A DNA stretch of 64,000 nt, taken from NCBI GenBank assembly GCA_900109485.1, contig FOAY01000004.1, positions 372,001 to 436,000 on the forward strand. The letters are read 5' to 3'. Below are positions 31,970 through 41,127 of the stretch, one piece after another (the stretch's first letter is position 1; every line of letters starts with the position of its first letter). The translations under genes were made by a program, and so were the position numbers. The notes beneath the pieces are model-generated. The model worked only from the letters and a program-made list of their open reading frames with translations, ran no database searches and was not told the origin of the DNA. The DNA comes from Kosakonia sacchari. Its GTDB lineage: Bacteria > Pseudomonadota > Gammaproteobacteria > Enterobacterales > Enterobacteriaceae.

Positions 31970-32926
31970 TTAGCGCTTACCGACTTCAGGAATAATTAAA
32001 TCGCCGCGCACGCGGTACGAGCCCAGCACGCTCTGCGTTTTCTCATTCAGCCACGCCACAATGCGCGCCGCCATCGCATCCATTGAATATTCAATCGCCG
32101 GGATGGTCGGAATGCCTGGTAAATGCAAGGAGCCAGCAAGGCTGAAGACCATAATGTCGCCCGGCACGGATTTATTAAACGCTTGCAGTTGCGGGATCAC
32201 GCGCTGCGCTTCCTGCTCGTCAGCCACCAGCAGCGCGTTAAAATTCAGCGTGGTGGCGTTATTGAGCAGCACCTGCAACGCCACCGATGAACTGGTGTCA
32301 TCCATAAAGACCAGGTTGCGGTTAAACGGCAGGAAATTGTTTTCCAGCGCCAGCTTGTAGCCGTGCAGCACCTGCTCGGCCGCAGCGGTATCGGGATGGA
32401 TAAGCGCAATCTGTCTGCGGCCCTGGCTAATCAGGTAGTTGCAGGCGGTTTCCGCCGCAAAAGCGTGATCGAACTGAATGCTGTTGGGTGTCGAATCGAT
32501 GGACTCTTCACAATCGACCAGAATCACATTTTCATCTTCAATTTTCAGCGGGAAACGCGCGCCGATAATCAATACATCGTCGCACAGCCCGCAGGTCAGT
32601 TCATCCAGCGCGCTCATCACCCCGGCTTTGGTATTGGCGAATCGCAACAGCAAATGTTTCTGACTCTGGCTGAGATGTTTTTCCAGCGCATACAGGTAAC
32701 CGGTGGTCTGGTTAATATTCTCCTGGGCGCAAATCACCCCGATGCAGCCTGTCGACTGGCTGAGCAATGACTGGGCGATAACATTGGGCCGATAATTCAG
32801 CTCTTCGACCGCTTTCAGTACCGCGAGGCGACTGGCTTCCTTAACGCCGCGCGAACCACTCAACACCCGTGAGACTGTGGCTTTGGAGACCCCAGCTAAA
32901 CGTGATACATCGTTGATTGTAGACAT
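31970..32926 (-). CDS. LacI-family repressor of the beta-glucoside PTS operon
   Basis: This 318-residue regulator is of the LacI/GalR family (AscG-like). The N-terminal HTH is TINDVSRLAGVSKATVSRVLSGSRGVKE (in part, residues 3-30) with a hinge around 45-60 (NYRPNVIAQSLLSQ). A periplasmic-binding-protein-like ligand domain follows. It is divergent from the PTS operon. Two palindromes with the LacI/GalR core GGAAACC...GGTTTCC lie between them, one near each promoter, so it probably represses both itself and the operon. The inducer is presumably a phosphorylated beta-glucoside. GGGGAG six or so bases before the start fixes the ATG. Confidence 0.9.
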   Translation of the reverse strand: MSTINDVSRLAGVSKATVSRVLSGSRGVKEASRLAVLKAVEELNYRPNVIAQSLLSQSTGCIGVICAQENINQTTGYLYALEKHLSQSQKHLLLRFANTKAGVMSALDELTCGLCDDVLIIGARFPLKIEDENVILVDCEESIDSTPNSIQFDHAFAAETACNYLISQGRRQIALIHPDTAAAEQVLHGYKLALENNFLPFNRNLVFMDDTSSSVALQVLLNNATTLNFNALLVADEQEAQRVIPQLQAFNKSVPGDIMVFSLAGSLHLPGIPTIPAIEYSMDAMAARIVAWLNEKTQSVLGSYRVRGDLIIPEVGKR

Positions 32927-33024
32927 CTTTCTCCCCTGAGCGGCGCGTAGCCTGCGCCTGAAAATTCGTCCTGCAAAATCGGTTCAATCTATAACCACTC
33001 GCAGTATAGCGGTTTCCCTTTTTT

Positions 33025-33043
33025 ATGGAAACCGATTTTCCAT
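33025..33043. promoter_or_regulatory. LacI-type operator near the repressor gene
   Basis: ATGGAAACCGATTTTCCAT is an imperfect copy of the perfect palindrome at 33152-33169. It is about 100 bp from the repressor start. A further half-site GGTTTCC lies at 33011-33017. Confidence 0.7.
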
Positions 33044-33119
33044 TTCACCTCTTTTGCTACCAACGAAGCGCAAAATTCCGTGATGTAAATCCAATAAAAA
33101 TGCCTTATGGGCAATAGAT

Positions 33120-33135
33120 ATTGATAGCTATCACA
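33120..33135. promoter_or_regulatory. candidate CRP site
   Basis: ATTGA-TAGCTA-TCACA matches TGTGA-N6-TCACA with one perfect half-site. It lies about 25 bp upstream of the main operator, as expected for a catabolite-controlled PTS operon. Confidence 0.5.
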
Positions 33136-33151
33136 CTTCTGTGGAGAAAAA

Positions 33152-33169
33152 ATGGAAACCGGTTTCCAT
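33152..33169. promoter_or_regulatory. LacI-type operator of the PTS operon
   Basis: ATGGAAACC-GGTTTCCAT is a perfect 18-bp palindrome of the GalR/AscG type, 53 bp before the IIB start. Repressor bound here would cover the operon promoter. Confidence 0.8.
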
Positions 33170-33222
33170 ATGATATCCAATCATCCCCGCAATAACTTTT
33201 TACACTTCGAGGATGGTTAACG

Positions 33223-33537
33223 ATGTTCAGGATTATGTTGTGCTGCTCTGCCGGGATGTCCACCAGCTTGTTGGTGAGGAAAATGCTTGAGGCGGCGAAG
33301 GAACGGGAGCTGGAAGTGGAGATCGACGCGTACGGTGTCGCGGAATTCGACACGCAATTTCCGCGTTATCAGGTCGTGCTTCTCGGACCGCAGGTTAAGT
33401 ACATGTTAAATACGCTGTCAGAAAAGGCCGCCGCACACGGCATTCCGGTTCAACCCATCAATCCGATGGATTACGGCATGCAACGCGGTAATGAGGTACT
33501 GGACTACGCTTTGTCGCTGATTGAAGCGGCGCATTAA
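33223..33537 (+). CDS. PTS lactose/cellobiose-family IIB component
   Basis: This 104-residue cytosolic IIB has the phospho-cysteine motif LCCSAGMSTSLLVRKM; Cys8 accepts phosphate from IIA and passes it to the sugar. It resembles ChbB. It is the first gene of a five-gene set (IIB, IIC, 6-phospho-beta-glucosidase, IIA, porin) and is preceded by the operator region. GAGGA ahead of the ATG is the ribosome site. The likely sugar is cellobiose or another beta-glucoside. Confidence 0.92.
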   Translation: MFRIMLCCSAGMSTSLLVRKMLEAAKERELEVEIDAYGVAEFDTQFPRYQVVLLGPQVKYMLNTLSEKAAAHGIPVQPINPMDYGMQRGNEVLDYALSLIEAAH

Positions 33538-33549
33538 AAAGGTGTTCTT

Positions 33550-34878
33550 ATGAGTTCCTTATATCAATCAATGATTACGGTTATTGAGCAATCCATTACG
33601 CCGCTGGCCGGTCGTCTTGGACAGCAGAAGTACGTTATCGCCATCCGCGACGGTTTTACCGCTGCGCTGCCGTTTATGATCATCGGCTCCTTTATGCTGG
33701 TGTTTATCTTCCCGCCGTTTTCCGCCGACACCACCGTCGGTTTCGCCCGCGCCTGGCTCGATTTCTCTACCGAATACCGCGCGCAACTGATGCTGCCGTT
33801 TAACCTCAGCATGGGGGTGATGACGTTTTTTATCTCCGTCGGGGTTGGTGCCAGCCTTGGCCGCCAGTTTAACCTCGACCCGGTGATGACCGGCCTGCTG
33901 GCGTTTATGGCGTTTCTGCTGGTTGCCGCGCCGTATGCGGACGGCAAAATCTCCACCCAGTATCTCTCCGGCCAGGGCATTTTTACCGCCTTGCTGACCG
34001 CCATCTACTCGTCGCGCGTTTACGCCTGGCTCAAACAGCACAACATCACCATCCGCCTGCCGAAAGAGGTCCCAACCGGCGTGGCGCGTTCATTTGAGAT
34101 TTTGATTCCGGTGGTGGTGGTGATCGGTACGCTGCACCCGCTGAACCTGTTTATCGAAGCGCAGACCGGGATGATCCTGCCGCAGGCGATTATGCACCTG
34201 CTGGAGCCGCTGGTTTCCGCTTCTGATTCCCTGCCCGCCATTCTGCTCTCCGTGCTGCTGTGCCAAATCTTCTGGTTCGCCGGTATTCACGGTTCGCTGA
34301 TTGTCACCGGCATCATGAACCCATTCTGGATGGCCAACCTCTCCGCCAACCAGGCCGCGCTGGCGGCGGGCGCTGCATTGCCGCATGTCTATCTGCAAGG
34401 TTTCTGGGATCACTATCTGCTGATTGGCGGCGTGGGTTCGACCTTACCGCTGGCGTTCCTGCTGCTGCGCAGCCGCGTCGCGCATCTGCGTACCATTGGC
34501 AAAATGGGCGTTGTGCCAAGCTTCTTTAACATCAACGAACCGATTCTTTTCGGTGCGCCCATCATCATGAACCCGATGCTGTTTGTGCCGTTTGTCTGCG
34601 TGCCGCTGGTTAACGCCGTGCTGGCTTACACCGCGACCAAAATGGGCCTGCTGGCGCAGGTGGTTTCGCTGACGCCGTGGACAACGCCTGCACCAATTGG
34701 TGCCTCATGGGCGGCGAACTGGGCCTTTAGCCCGGTGGTGATGTGCCTGATTTGTATGGTGATGTCTGCCCTGATGTATCTGCCATTCCTGCGGGCGTAT
34801 GAACACTCGCTGATGAAAGCGGAAGAACAAAAAGCGCAGACCAGCGCACCGATGACGGAAACCGTCCGCAGTAACTAA
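33550..34878 (+). CDS. PTS cellobiose-type IIC component
   Basis: This 442-residue membrane component is of the PTS Lac family (CelB/ChbC type) with about ten membrane segments. FFNINEPILFGAPIIMNPML (near 321-340) is the conserved NEP loop that binds the sugar. GKMGVVPS precedes it. It forms the channel that brings in and phosphorylates the beta-glucoside together with IIB and IIA. It follows the IIB gene by 12 bp and has its own AGGTGTTCTT site. Confidence 0.92.
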   Translation: MSSLYQSMITVIEQSITPLAGRLGQQKYVIAIRDGFTAALPFMIIGSFMLVFIFPPFSADTTVGFARAWLDFSTEYRAQLMLPFNLSMGVMTFFISVGVGASLGRQFNLDPVMTGLLAFMAFLLVAAPYADGKISTQYLSGQGIFTALLTAIYSSRVYAWLKQHNITIRLPKEVPTGVARSFEILIPVVVVIGTLHPLNLFIEAQTGMILPQAIMHLLEPLVSASDSLPAILLSVLLCQIFWFAGIHGSLIVTGIMNPFWMANLSANQAALAAGAALPHVYLQGFWDHYLLIGGVGSTLPLAFLLLRSRVAHLRTIGKMGVVPSFFNINEPILFGAPIIMNPMLFVPFVCVPLVNAVLAYTATKMGLLAQVVSLTPWTTPAPIGASWAANWAFSPVVMCLICMVMSALMYLPFLRAYEHSLMKAEEQKAQTSAPMTETVRSN

Positions 34879-34915
34879 GCCGTAACGCATTAGCAGTAAC
34901 GAAAAGGAGTCGGTA

Positions 34916-36304
34916 ATGAAATACGAATTTCCCGCAAACTTCTGGTGGGGCAGCGCCTGCTCGGCACTGCAAACCGAAGGGGAAAGCCAGCAAGGCGGTA
35001 AAAGCGCCACCACCTGGGATACATGGTTTGCCCGTGAACCGTGGCGTTTTCACCAGCAGATTGGGCCGCAGGAAACCTCGACGTTTTACCGCCACTGGCG
35101 GCAAGATATCGCGCTGTTGAAGCAGCTTAATCACAACAGTTTTCGTACTTCGCTGAGCTGGTCGCGCCTGATCCCGGATGGAACCGGTGAAGTGAATCCG
35201 CAGGCTGTCGCCTGGTACAACGACGTCATCGATGAACTGCTGGCGCAGGGAATTACGCCGTTTATTACGCTGTTTCACTTCGACATGCCGATGGTGATGC
35301 AGGAGAAAGGCGGCTGGGAAAGCCGCGAAGTGGTTGAGGCTTTTAGTCGCTACGCGCAAATCTGTTTTGAGCTGTTCGGCGATCGGGTGCAGCACTGGTT
35401 TACCTTTAACGAACCGATCGTGCCGGTTGAAGGCGGCTATCTGTACGATTTCCATTATCCGAACGTGGTGGATTTCAAACGCGCGGCAACGGTGGCGTAC
35501 CATACGGTACTGGCTCATGCCAGCGCTGTCAGAGCGTTTCGCGCCGGGCACCACTCCGGCGACATCGGCATTGTACTGAACCTGACGCCGTCTTATCCGC
35601 GCTCGCAACATCCTGCGGATGTGAAAGCGGCACACCACGCAGATTTGCTGTTTAACCGCAGTTTTCTCGACCCGGTACTGCGTGGCGAGTATCCCGCTGA
35701 TCTGGTGGCGCTGCTCAAAGAGTACGATCAGCTCCCCGCCTGCCAGCCGGAAGATATCTCGCTGATTGCAGAAGGGAAAATCGACCTGCTCGGCATCAAC
35801 TATTACCAGCCGCGGCGGGTAAAGTGCCGGGACAGCGCGGTCAATCCCGATGCGCCATTTATGCCGGAGTGGTTGTTTGATTATTACGAAATGCCAGGCC
35901 GTAAAATGAACCCGTATCGCGGGTGGGAAATTTACGAGCCAGGTATTTACGATATTCTCACCAATCTGCGTCTGAATTATGGCAACCCACGCTGTTTTAT
36001 TTCTGAAAACGGTATGGGCGTCGAGAATGAAGAACGCTTTATTGAAAACGGACAAATTAACGATAGTTATCGCATTACCTTTGTTCGCGATCACCTGAAA
36101 TGGCTACATAAAGGAATCAGCGAAGGCTGTAATTGTCTTGGTTACCATATGTGGACATTTATTGATAACTGGTCATGGTGTAACGCATATAAAAACCGCT
36201 ACGGTTTTGTGCAATTAGATCTGGCAACTCAGCAACGCACTATTAAGAAAAGTGGAGAGTGGTTTGCCGCCACTGCCGCGCTTAATGGTTTTACTCAGGA
36301 ATAA
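34916..36304 (+). CDS. 6-phospho-beta-glucosidase, GH1
   Basis: This 462-residue GH1 enzyme has the acid/base Glu166 in FTFNEPIVP and the nucleophile Glu364 in FISENGMGV. FWWGSACSALQTEG at the N terminus is the family signature. The C-terminal NWSWCNAYKNRYGFV carries the Ser and Lys/Tyr positions that bind the 6-phosphate in phospho-glycosidases. It hydrolyses the phosphorylated disaccharide delivered by the PTS to glucose 6-phosphate and an aglycone or glucose. AAAAGGAG gives the start. It sits between IIC and IIA, and its stop overlaps the next start. Confidence 0.93.
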   Translation: MKYEFPANFWWGSACSALQTEGESQQGGKSATTWDTWFAREPWRFHQQIGPQETSTFYRHWRQDIALLKQLNHNSFRTSLSWSRLIPDGTGEVNPQAVAWYNDVIDELLAQGITPFITLFHFDMPMVMQEKGGWESREVVEAFSRYAQICFELFGDRVQHWFTFNEPIVPVEGGYLYDFHYPNVVDFKRAATVAYHTVLAHASAVRAFRAGHHSGDIGIVLNLTPSYPRSQHPADVKAAHHADLLFNRSFLDPVLRGEYPADLVALLKEYDQLPACQPEDISLIAEGKIDLLGINYYQPRRVKCRDSAVNPDAPFMPEWLFDYYEMPGRKMNPYRGWEIYEPGIYDILTNLRLNYGNPRCFISENGMGVENEERFIENGQINDSYRITFVRDHLKWLHKGISEGCNCLGYHMWTFIDNWSWCNAYKNRYGFVQLDLATQQRTIKKSGEWFAATAALNGFTQE

Positions 36305-36621
36305 TGATGATGGTCGCACTTGAAGAAGCGGTAATGGAAATTATCGTCAACGCCGGACAGTCGCGAAGCCTGTGCTTTGAGGCGCTGCGCTCGGCCAGGG
36401 AGGGCAATATTGAAGAAGCCCGCAGCCTGCTGCGCGAGGCCGATGGTTATTCACGCCAGGCGCACAAAATGCAGACGCAATTGATTGAACAGGATGCCGG
36501 GGAAGCTCGCCAGCCAATGACGTTAATTATGGTGCATGCCCAGGATCATTTAATGACATCATTACTGGCCCGCGAATTATCTGAAGAAATCATTCAACTG
36601 CATTCATTATATCGACAGTAA
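36304..36621 (+). CDS. PTS lactose/cellobiose-family IIA component
   Basis: This 105-residue helical IIA has the phospho-histidine His78 in LIMVHAQDHLMTSLLARELS, as in ChbA. The N-terminal LEEAVMEIIVNAGQSRSLCFEALRSAREG (in part) is the first pair of helices of the trimeric bundle. Three consecutive ATG codons begin the frame. The first overlaps the stop of the glucosidase gene (TAATG). It passes phosphate from HPr to IIB. Confidence 0.92.
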   Translation: MMMVALEEAVMEIIVNAGQSRSLCFEALRSAREGNIEEARSLLREADGYSRQAHKMQTQLIEQDAGEARQPMTLIMVHAQDHLMTSLLARELSEEIIQLHSLYRQ

Positions 36622-36767
36622 TAAATGGAGAATTGATTACGGTAAATCTTAATTAATCTGTACCCAACTCTACAAAATAAATATTAGTTTTTGGTGATGG
36701 CAATATTTTTACCCTGCCAGCGCAGGGTAACTATTGTCTGCGAATAACTTACTAAATTGAGATAACC

Positions 36768-38147
36768 ATGAGAATAAATAAAATACTTCCAGTGGCGCTG
36801 GCGGTTGCGGCCACCCTTTGCTCTGGCTCCGTCTTCGCACAAGAATTTACGCAAGAGCAAATCGATGCCATTGTCGCCAAAGCGGTCGATAAAGCGCTGG
36901 CGGAACGGCAGGCCAAAATGGATGCCGCCATCAATAAAAAAGCAGATGTCATTGTTGAACCACAAACCACCGCCCAGGAACCGGATAAAGCCATTCCTTA
37001 CGGCGTGAAATTCAGCGGCTATGCCCGCTACGGCGCGCACTTCCAGTCTGGCGATCAGAAATATGTCGGCGTCGATGGTTCCTATAATGGCGCCTCCGCC
37101 ATTGGCCGTCTGGGTAACGAAGGCAACGGCGGCGAATTCCAGCTTTCGAAAGCATTCAAAGGCGATAACGGCGCAATCTGGGACGTTAACGTGATGTTCG
37201 ATCACTGGGGCGACGAAGTTAACCTGAAAAAAGCCTATGCCGGGGTAACCAACCTGCTGGCCTCGAACCCGAATGCTTACTTCTGGGCGGGACGCGACTT
37301 CCACCAGCGTCCGCAACAGGGCATCAACGACTACTTCTGGATGAACCATGATGGTCAGGGCGCCGGGGTGAAAAACTTCGATATTGGCGGCGTGCAGTTT
37401 GACGTAGCCGCCGTGGCGGCCGTGGAATCCTGTAGCCCGGAAGTACTGGAGGATGAAGCCAACCCGTCGCGCATCACCTGTACGGGCAGTTCGAACGTTG
37501 GGGATAAGGGTAACTATGCCGTCACCTCAAAAATTCACGGCATGAAGGTCGGCCCGCTCGATCTGGAGATCTATGCCAACTACGGCTTTGATTCCAAAGC
37601 GATCGAAAGCGAAGACCGCCAGCGCGCCTGGCAGGGCGGCGTGGTGCTGAGCCACACCTATGACCACGGCGTGAACAAAGTGATTGCCCGTTATTCCGAT
37701 AACGCGGACAACAGCGTATTCAACAAAACCGACGATCTGACGGCGATTTATGCCAGCTTCGAAGGCAACTACAAGTTCAGCCAGCAAACCCAGGTGGAAT
37801 ACCTGCTGGCCTTCCACGATTACGATAACAGTGCCAACAAAGCCGATAACCGCCGCAACTACGGCGCGATTATTCGTCCGATGCACTGGTGGAACGATGT
37901 CCATTCAACCTGGCTGGAAGCCGGTTATCAGCGCGTCGATTATGACAATGGCGGCGATAACCACGGTTGGAAACTGACGCTGTCGCAGAACATCTCGATT
38001 GCGATGGGTCCGGAATTCCGCCCGATGCTGCGCTTCTACGTGACCGGCGGCGAAGTGGATAACAAACGTACCGCGCGGGTTAATGGCACCGACGACAGTA
38101 CGCTCGATTCGTTTAACGTCGGCGCGATGTGGGAAGCCTGGTTCTGA
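36768..38147 (+). CDS. LamB/ScrY-type carbohydrate porin
   Basis: This 459-residue outer-membrane protein has a signal peptide (KILPVALAVAATLCSGSVFA, cut before QEFTQ). A helical, coiled-coil-like N-terminal stretch (AIVAKAVDKALAERQAKMDAAINKK, in part) follows, as in ScrY. The maltoporin-type barrel then starts FSGYARYGAHFQSGDQ and ends in Trp-Phe (EAWF), the usual C-terminal aromatic. ARDFHQRPQQGINDYFWMNHDGQGAG (in part) is a family loop. It would let beta-glucosides across the outer membrane for the PTS. A 146-bp gap separates it from the IIA gene, so it may have its own promoter. Confidence 0.9.
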   Translation: MRINKILPVALAVAATLCSGSVFAQEFTQEQIDAIVAKAVDKALAERQAKMDAAINKKADVIVEPQTTAQEPDKAIPYGVKFSGYARYGAHFQSGDQKYVGVDGSYNGASAIGRLGNEGNGGEFQLSKAFKGDNGAIWDVNVMFDHWGDEVNLKKAYAGVTNLLASNPNAYFWAGRDFHQRPQQGINDYFWMNHDGQGAGVKNFDIGGVQFDVAAVAAVESCSPEVLEDEANPSRITCTGSSNVGDKGNYAVTSKIHGMKVGPLDLEIYANYGFDSKAIESEDRQRAWQGGVVLSHTYDHGVNKVIARYSDNADNSVFNKTDDLTAIYASFEGNYKFSQQTQVEYLLAFHDYDNSANKADNRRNYGAIIRPMHWWNDVHSTWLEAGYQRVDYDNGGDNHGWKLTLSQNISIAMGPEFRPMLRFYVTGGEVDNKRTARVNGTDDSTLDSFNVGAMWEAWF

Positions 38148-38505
38148 TGATACTGCGGGGGCGGCGAACCAGCCGTCTCCGTTTCTCATCGTGGAAAATA
38201 TATTCTCGCGAGAAGATAAATATCTTTTTTATCCAATGTTACCTATCGTAAAAATGCTACAGAATTTACCTTAAGGTGTAGCAATAACTTTCTCTTTTCA
38301 TTTTTTATGACTGCGAAAAACGACAGTGTAAATATTTAGCAAGCTATTTAATTTAATTAGTTAGTCATTTCTTCCAGAAAGCGCCTCGCTTTAACGCGAA
38401 TTGTTCCTGTTACAAAACATTCCTTCATACCATACCCGTTTATCTATAACCAAATTGCCACTCAATGAAATTACCGAACTAATAATGGTTGAAGGAGTTT
38501 CTCTT
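38148..38505. other. AT-rich intergenic region before the oxalate decarboxylase-like gene
   Basis: This is about 358 bp. ACCTTAAGGT at 38268-38277 is a short palindrome. A/T tracts and a TAATTTAATTAGTTAG stretch near 38348-38365 suit a promoter. No terminator with a T tract is seen right after the porin gene. An in-frame ATG at 38487 and another start at 38401 precede the chosen one but have no ribosome site. Confidence 0.4.
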
Positions 38506-39717
38506 ATGCAAAAAATATCCCGAAGAGGCTTCATGGCTTTTGCTGCGGGCAGTACGGTCGTGTTAGCTGCGGGACAAGCGCTTGCGCATGATAACACCGT
38601 AAAAACTTATCCAGTTGGACAACGCGATCCCGGACCACACGATCCTATTCGTGAAGGAGAAAACCCGGATATCGTAAATCCACCCGCAACGGATAGTGGT
38701 ACGTTACCGAATCTGCGTTATTCCTTCAGTGATTCACATATCCGCAAAGGAAGCGGAGGCTGGACCCGGCAAGTTACCCAGCGCGAATTAGGCATCTCCA
38801 CGACCATTGCTGGCGTGGATATGCGACTGAACGCGGGCGGGATCAGAGAACTTCACTGGCACAAGGAAGCCGAATGGGCATATATGCTCTATGGAAATGC
38901 ACGGGTTACCGCGTTTGATACTAAAGGAGGATGGTTTGTCGATGATATTGGTCCTGGCGATATATGGTATTTCCCGTCGGGTATTCCGCATTCCATTCAG
39001 GGTCTCGGCCCCGATGGTTGTGAATTTCTTTTAGCGTTTGATAGTGGTGGATTTGATGAGGACAGTACATTCCTGCTCTCTGACTGGTTTAAACATATTC
39101 CACCAGAAATATTAGCGAAAAACTTTCAGGTTCCTGTGGCAACATTCGCTAATCTCCCTTCGCCCGCGAACGAATATATATTTGCGGGTAATGTGCCCGG
39201 TTCACTTTCATCGGACAGTATTAAAGGGTCAACGAAATCAGATATCGCCTTCACCCATCACATGCTCGGCCAGGACCCCATAAAAGCACCGGGAGGAACG
39301 GTCAGAATAACGGACTCATCTAATTTTCCGGTGTCTAAAACCATTTCCGCAGCCTTAGTCGAAGTACAACCCGGCGGGATGCGGGAACTCCACTGGCATC
39401 CGAATAATGACGAATGGCAATACTATCTCGAAGGCGAAGGAAGAATGGGCGTTTTCGCGTCGTCAGGCCAGGCCAGAACGTTTGACTATCGGGCCGGAGA
39501 TGTGGGCTATGTTCCCTTTGCGATGGGGCATTACATCGAGAATACCGGGGACTCGCCGCTGCGTTTTCTTGAGCTGTTTAAAAGCGATTACTATGCTGAC
39601 ATTTCACTCAATCAGTGGCTGGCAAACACACCGCCGGAGTTAGTGAAGCAACACCTGCAACTCGATGATAATTTTATGAAAGCGCTAAATCTGCAGAAAA
39701 ACCCTCTCGTAAAATAA
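38506..39717 (+). CDS. oxdC: Tat-exported bicupin, oxalate decarboxylase type
   Basis: This 403-residue two-cupin protein has both metal sites: His117, His119, Glu123 (ELHWHKEAEW) with His162, and His296, His298, Glu303 (ELHWHPNNDEW) with His342. The flexible lid that in Bacillus OxdC is SENST reads DEDST at 184-188, keeping the catalytic glutamate (Glu185) that separates decarboxylases from oxidases. The first 27 residues are a twin-arginine signal (SRRGFMAFAAGSTVVLAAG), so the protein is exported folded with its manganese. The reaction would be oxalate to formate and CO2, in the periplasm. AAGGAG at 38492-38497 sets the start. No formate or oxalate transporter is adjacent. Confidence 0.85.
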   Translation: MQKISRRGFMAFAAGSTVVLAAGQALAHDNTVKTYPVGQRDPGPHDPIREGENPDIVNPPATDSGTLPNLRYSFSDSHIRKGSGGWTRQVTQRELGISTTIAGVDMRLNAGGIRELHWHKEAEWAYMLYGNARVTAFDTKGGWFVDDIGPGDIWYFPSGIPHSIQGLGPDGCEFLLAFDSGGFDEDSTFLLSDWFKHIPPEILAKNFQVPVATFANLPSPANEYIFAGNVPGSLSSDSIKGSTKSDIAFTHHMLGQDPIKAPGGTVRITDSSNFPVSKTISAALVEVQPGGMRELHWHPNNDEWQYYLEGEGRMGVFASSGQARTFDYRAGDVGYVPFAMGHYIENTGDSPLRFLELFKSDYYADISLNQWLANTPPELVKQHLQLDDNFMKALNLQKNPLVK

Positions 39718-39750
39718 CCGACTCACACGCAATTTACTGCTCTATCAGCA

Positions 39751-39773
39751 AGAGGTCGCCTGAAGCGACCTCT
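39751..39773. terminator. hairpin after the oxalate decarboxylase-like gene
   Basis: AGAGGTCGC (39751-39759) and GCGACCTCT (39765-39773) flank a five-base loop. The T tract is short (CCTTACG), so termination on the plus strand may be partial. It also separates the gene from nepI on the other strand. Confidence 0.6.
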
Positions 39774-39843
39774 CCTTACGCCGCCACACGGCTGGGAGTT
39801 CGGTACACCACCAATCAACTCTTCAACGCTGCCGATCTCGCCG

Positions 39844-41028
39844 TCACGCTTTTACCCGCACTTTCGCCGCCACCAGCAGCGCCGTCAGCAGCATCAGGCT
39901 GCCGGAGAGCACCAGCGGCGACAGCAAACCATAATGATCCAGCGCGAAACCGCCAATCGCCGCGCCGCAGGTGTTGGCAAGCTGAATCACCGCCACCTGA
40001 ATGGAACCGGCTTTTTCCGCCTGATCGGCAAGCGTGCGGGTGATCCAGGTTGACCAGCCCACCGGCACCAGCGCAAAACCCAGCCCCCAGATAATGGCGA
40101 TCCCCGCGGCAACGACTTTATCGCTGCCCCACAAAATCAGTGCCAGCGCACTGACAGCCAGCGTCAGCGGTGCAAGGGCGAGCGCCATTTTGACCGAACG
40201 CTTCATCACCATGGAAGAGAAGGAAGTACCGACAAAGCTGGCGATACCAAAGCTCAGCAGCACCAGCGTTAAGCCATCGACGCTAAACCCGGCGAGGTTC
40301 ATATACACCGGGCGAATATAGGTAAAGAACGAGAACTGCCCGGCGAAGACCATAAAGATGGCGATCATTCCCGCCAGCACACCGGGGCGTTTCAGCAGGC
40401 CAAACATGTTCTCGTGATGTTCGTTTTTTCCCGGCAGCGATGGCAGCGCCCGCCACACCCAGAGAATACAGACCGCACCCATCAGCGCCGCGCCGTTAAA
40501 GACATTACGCCAGCCGATGATGCCGCCGAGGAAACTGCCCAGCGGCGCGGCGATCACCAACGCAATCGACACCGCGCCAAAAATCACCGACAACGCTTTC
40601 GGCACGGTGCGCATCGGCACCAGACGTATGGTCAGCGAAGCCGACATCGCCCAAAAACCGCCGAGCGCCAGCCCCAGACAAGCTCGGCCAGCCAGCAGCA
40701 GCGTAAAGTTAGTGGCAAAGGAGACCAGCAGGCAGGAGAGGGTCAGCAGCACCGCAAAGGCGATCACCACATAACGCCTGTCGGCGGCGCGGATCACCGT
40801 AGTAATAAACAGGCTGGCGAACATAGCCACAAACGCGGTTACCGTGACGGTTTGCCCGGCAACACCTTCGGAAACGCCTAAATCCAGCGCCATTGGTGTC
40901 AGCAGGCTCACCGGTAAAAACTCCACGGTGATCAGACAGGCAACGCAAAAAGCCACCGCGAAAACGGCTGACCAGTTAGGACGGGTTACCGCATCCACCG
41001 GAGATTTCGCCACAGTTTGCTCACTCAT
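39844..41028 (-). CDS. nepI: purine ribonucleoside efflux pump NepI
   Basis: This 394-residue MFS exporter with 12 membrane helices agrees with E. coli NepI along its whole length: [16 protein letters not shown] near 18-33, [25 protein letters not shown] (in part), [25 protein letters not shown] (in part) and [22 protein letters not shown] near 320. It exports inosine and related purine ribonucleosides by proton antiport. yicN follows on the same chromosome segment as in E. coli. The N-terminal 16 residues differ, which is common for the family. The start codon has no strong ribosome site. Confidence 0.93.
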   Translation of the reverse strand: MSEQTVAKSPVDAVTRPNWSAVFAVAFCVACLITVEFLPVSLLTPMALDLGVSEGVAGQTVTVTAFVAMFASLFITTVIRAADRRYVVIAFAVLLTLSCLLVSFATNFTLLLAGRACLGLALGGFWAMSASLTIRLVPMRTVPKALSVIFGAVSIALVIAAPLGSFLGGIIGWRNVFNGAALMGAVCILWVWRALPSLPGKNEHHENMFGLLKRPGVLAGMIAIFMVFAGQFSFFTYIRPVYMNLAGFSVDGLTLVLLSFGIASFVGTSFSSMVMKRSVKMALALAPLTLAVSALALILWGSDKVVAAGIAIIWGLGFALVPVGWSTWITRTLADQAEKAGSIQVAVIQLANTCGAAIGGFALDHYGLLSPLVLSGSLMLLTALLVAAKVRVKA

Positions 41029-41127
41029 TTGTCACCTGCTCAGTTATTCGTCGTGAAGGTCGCGCAGTGTAACATTCATCATCTGTGACGCAATTAACAA
41101 TTCAGCAACTCATTTTATGATGGGGGA

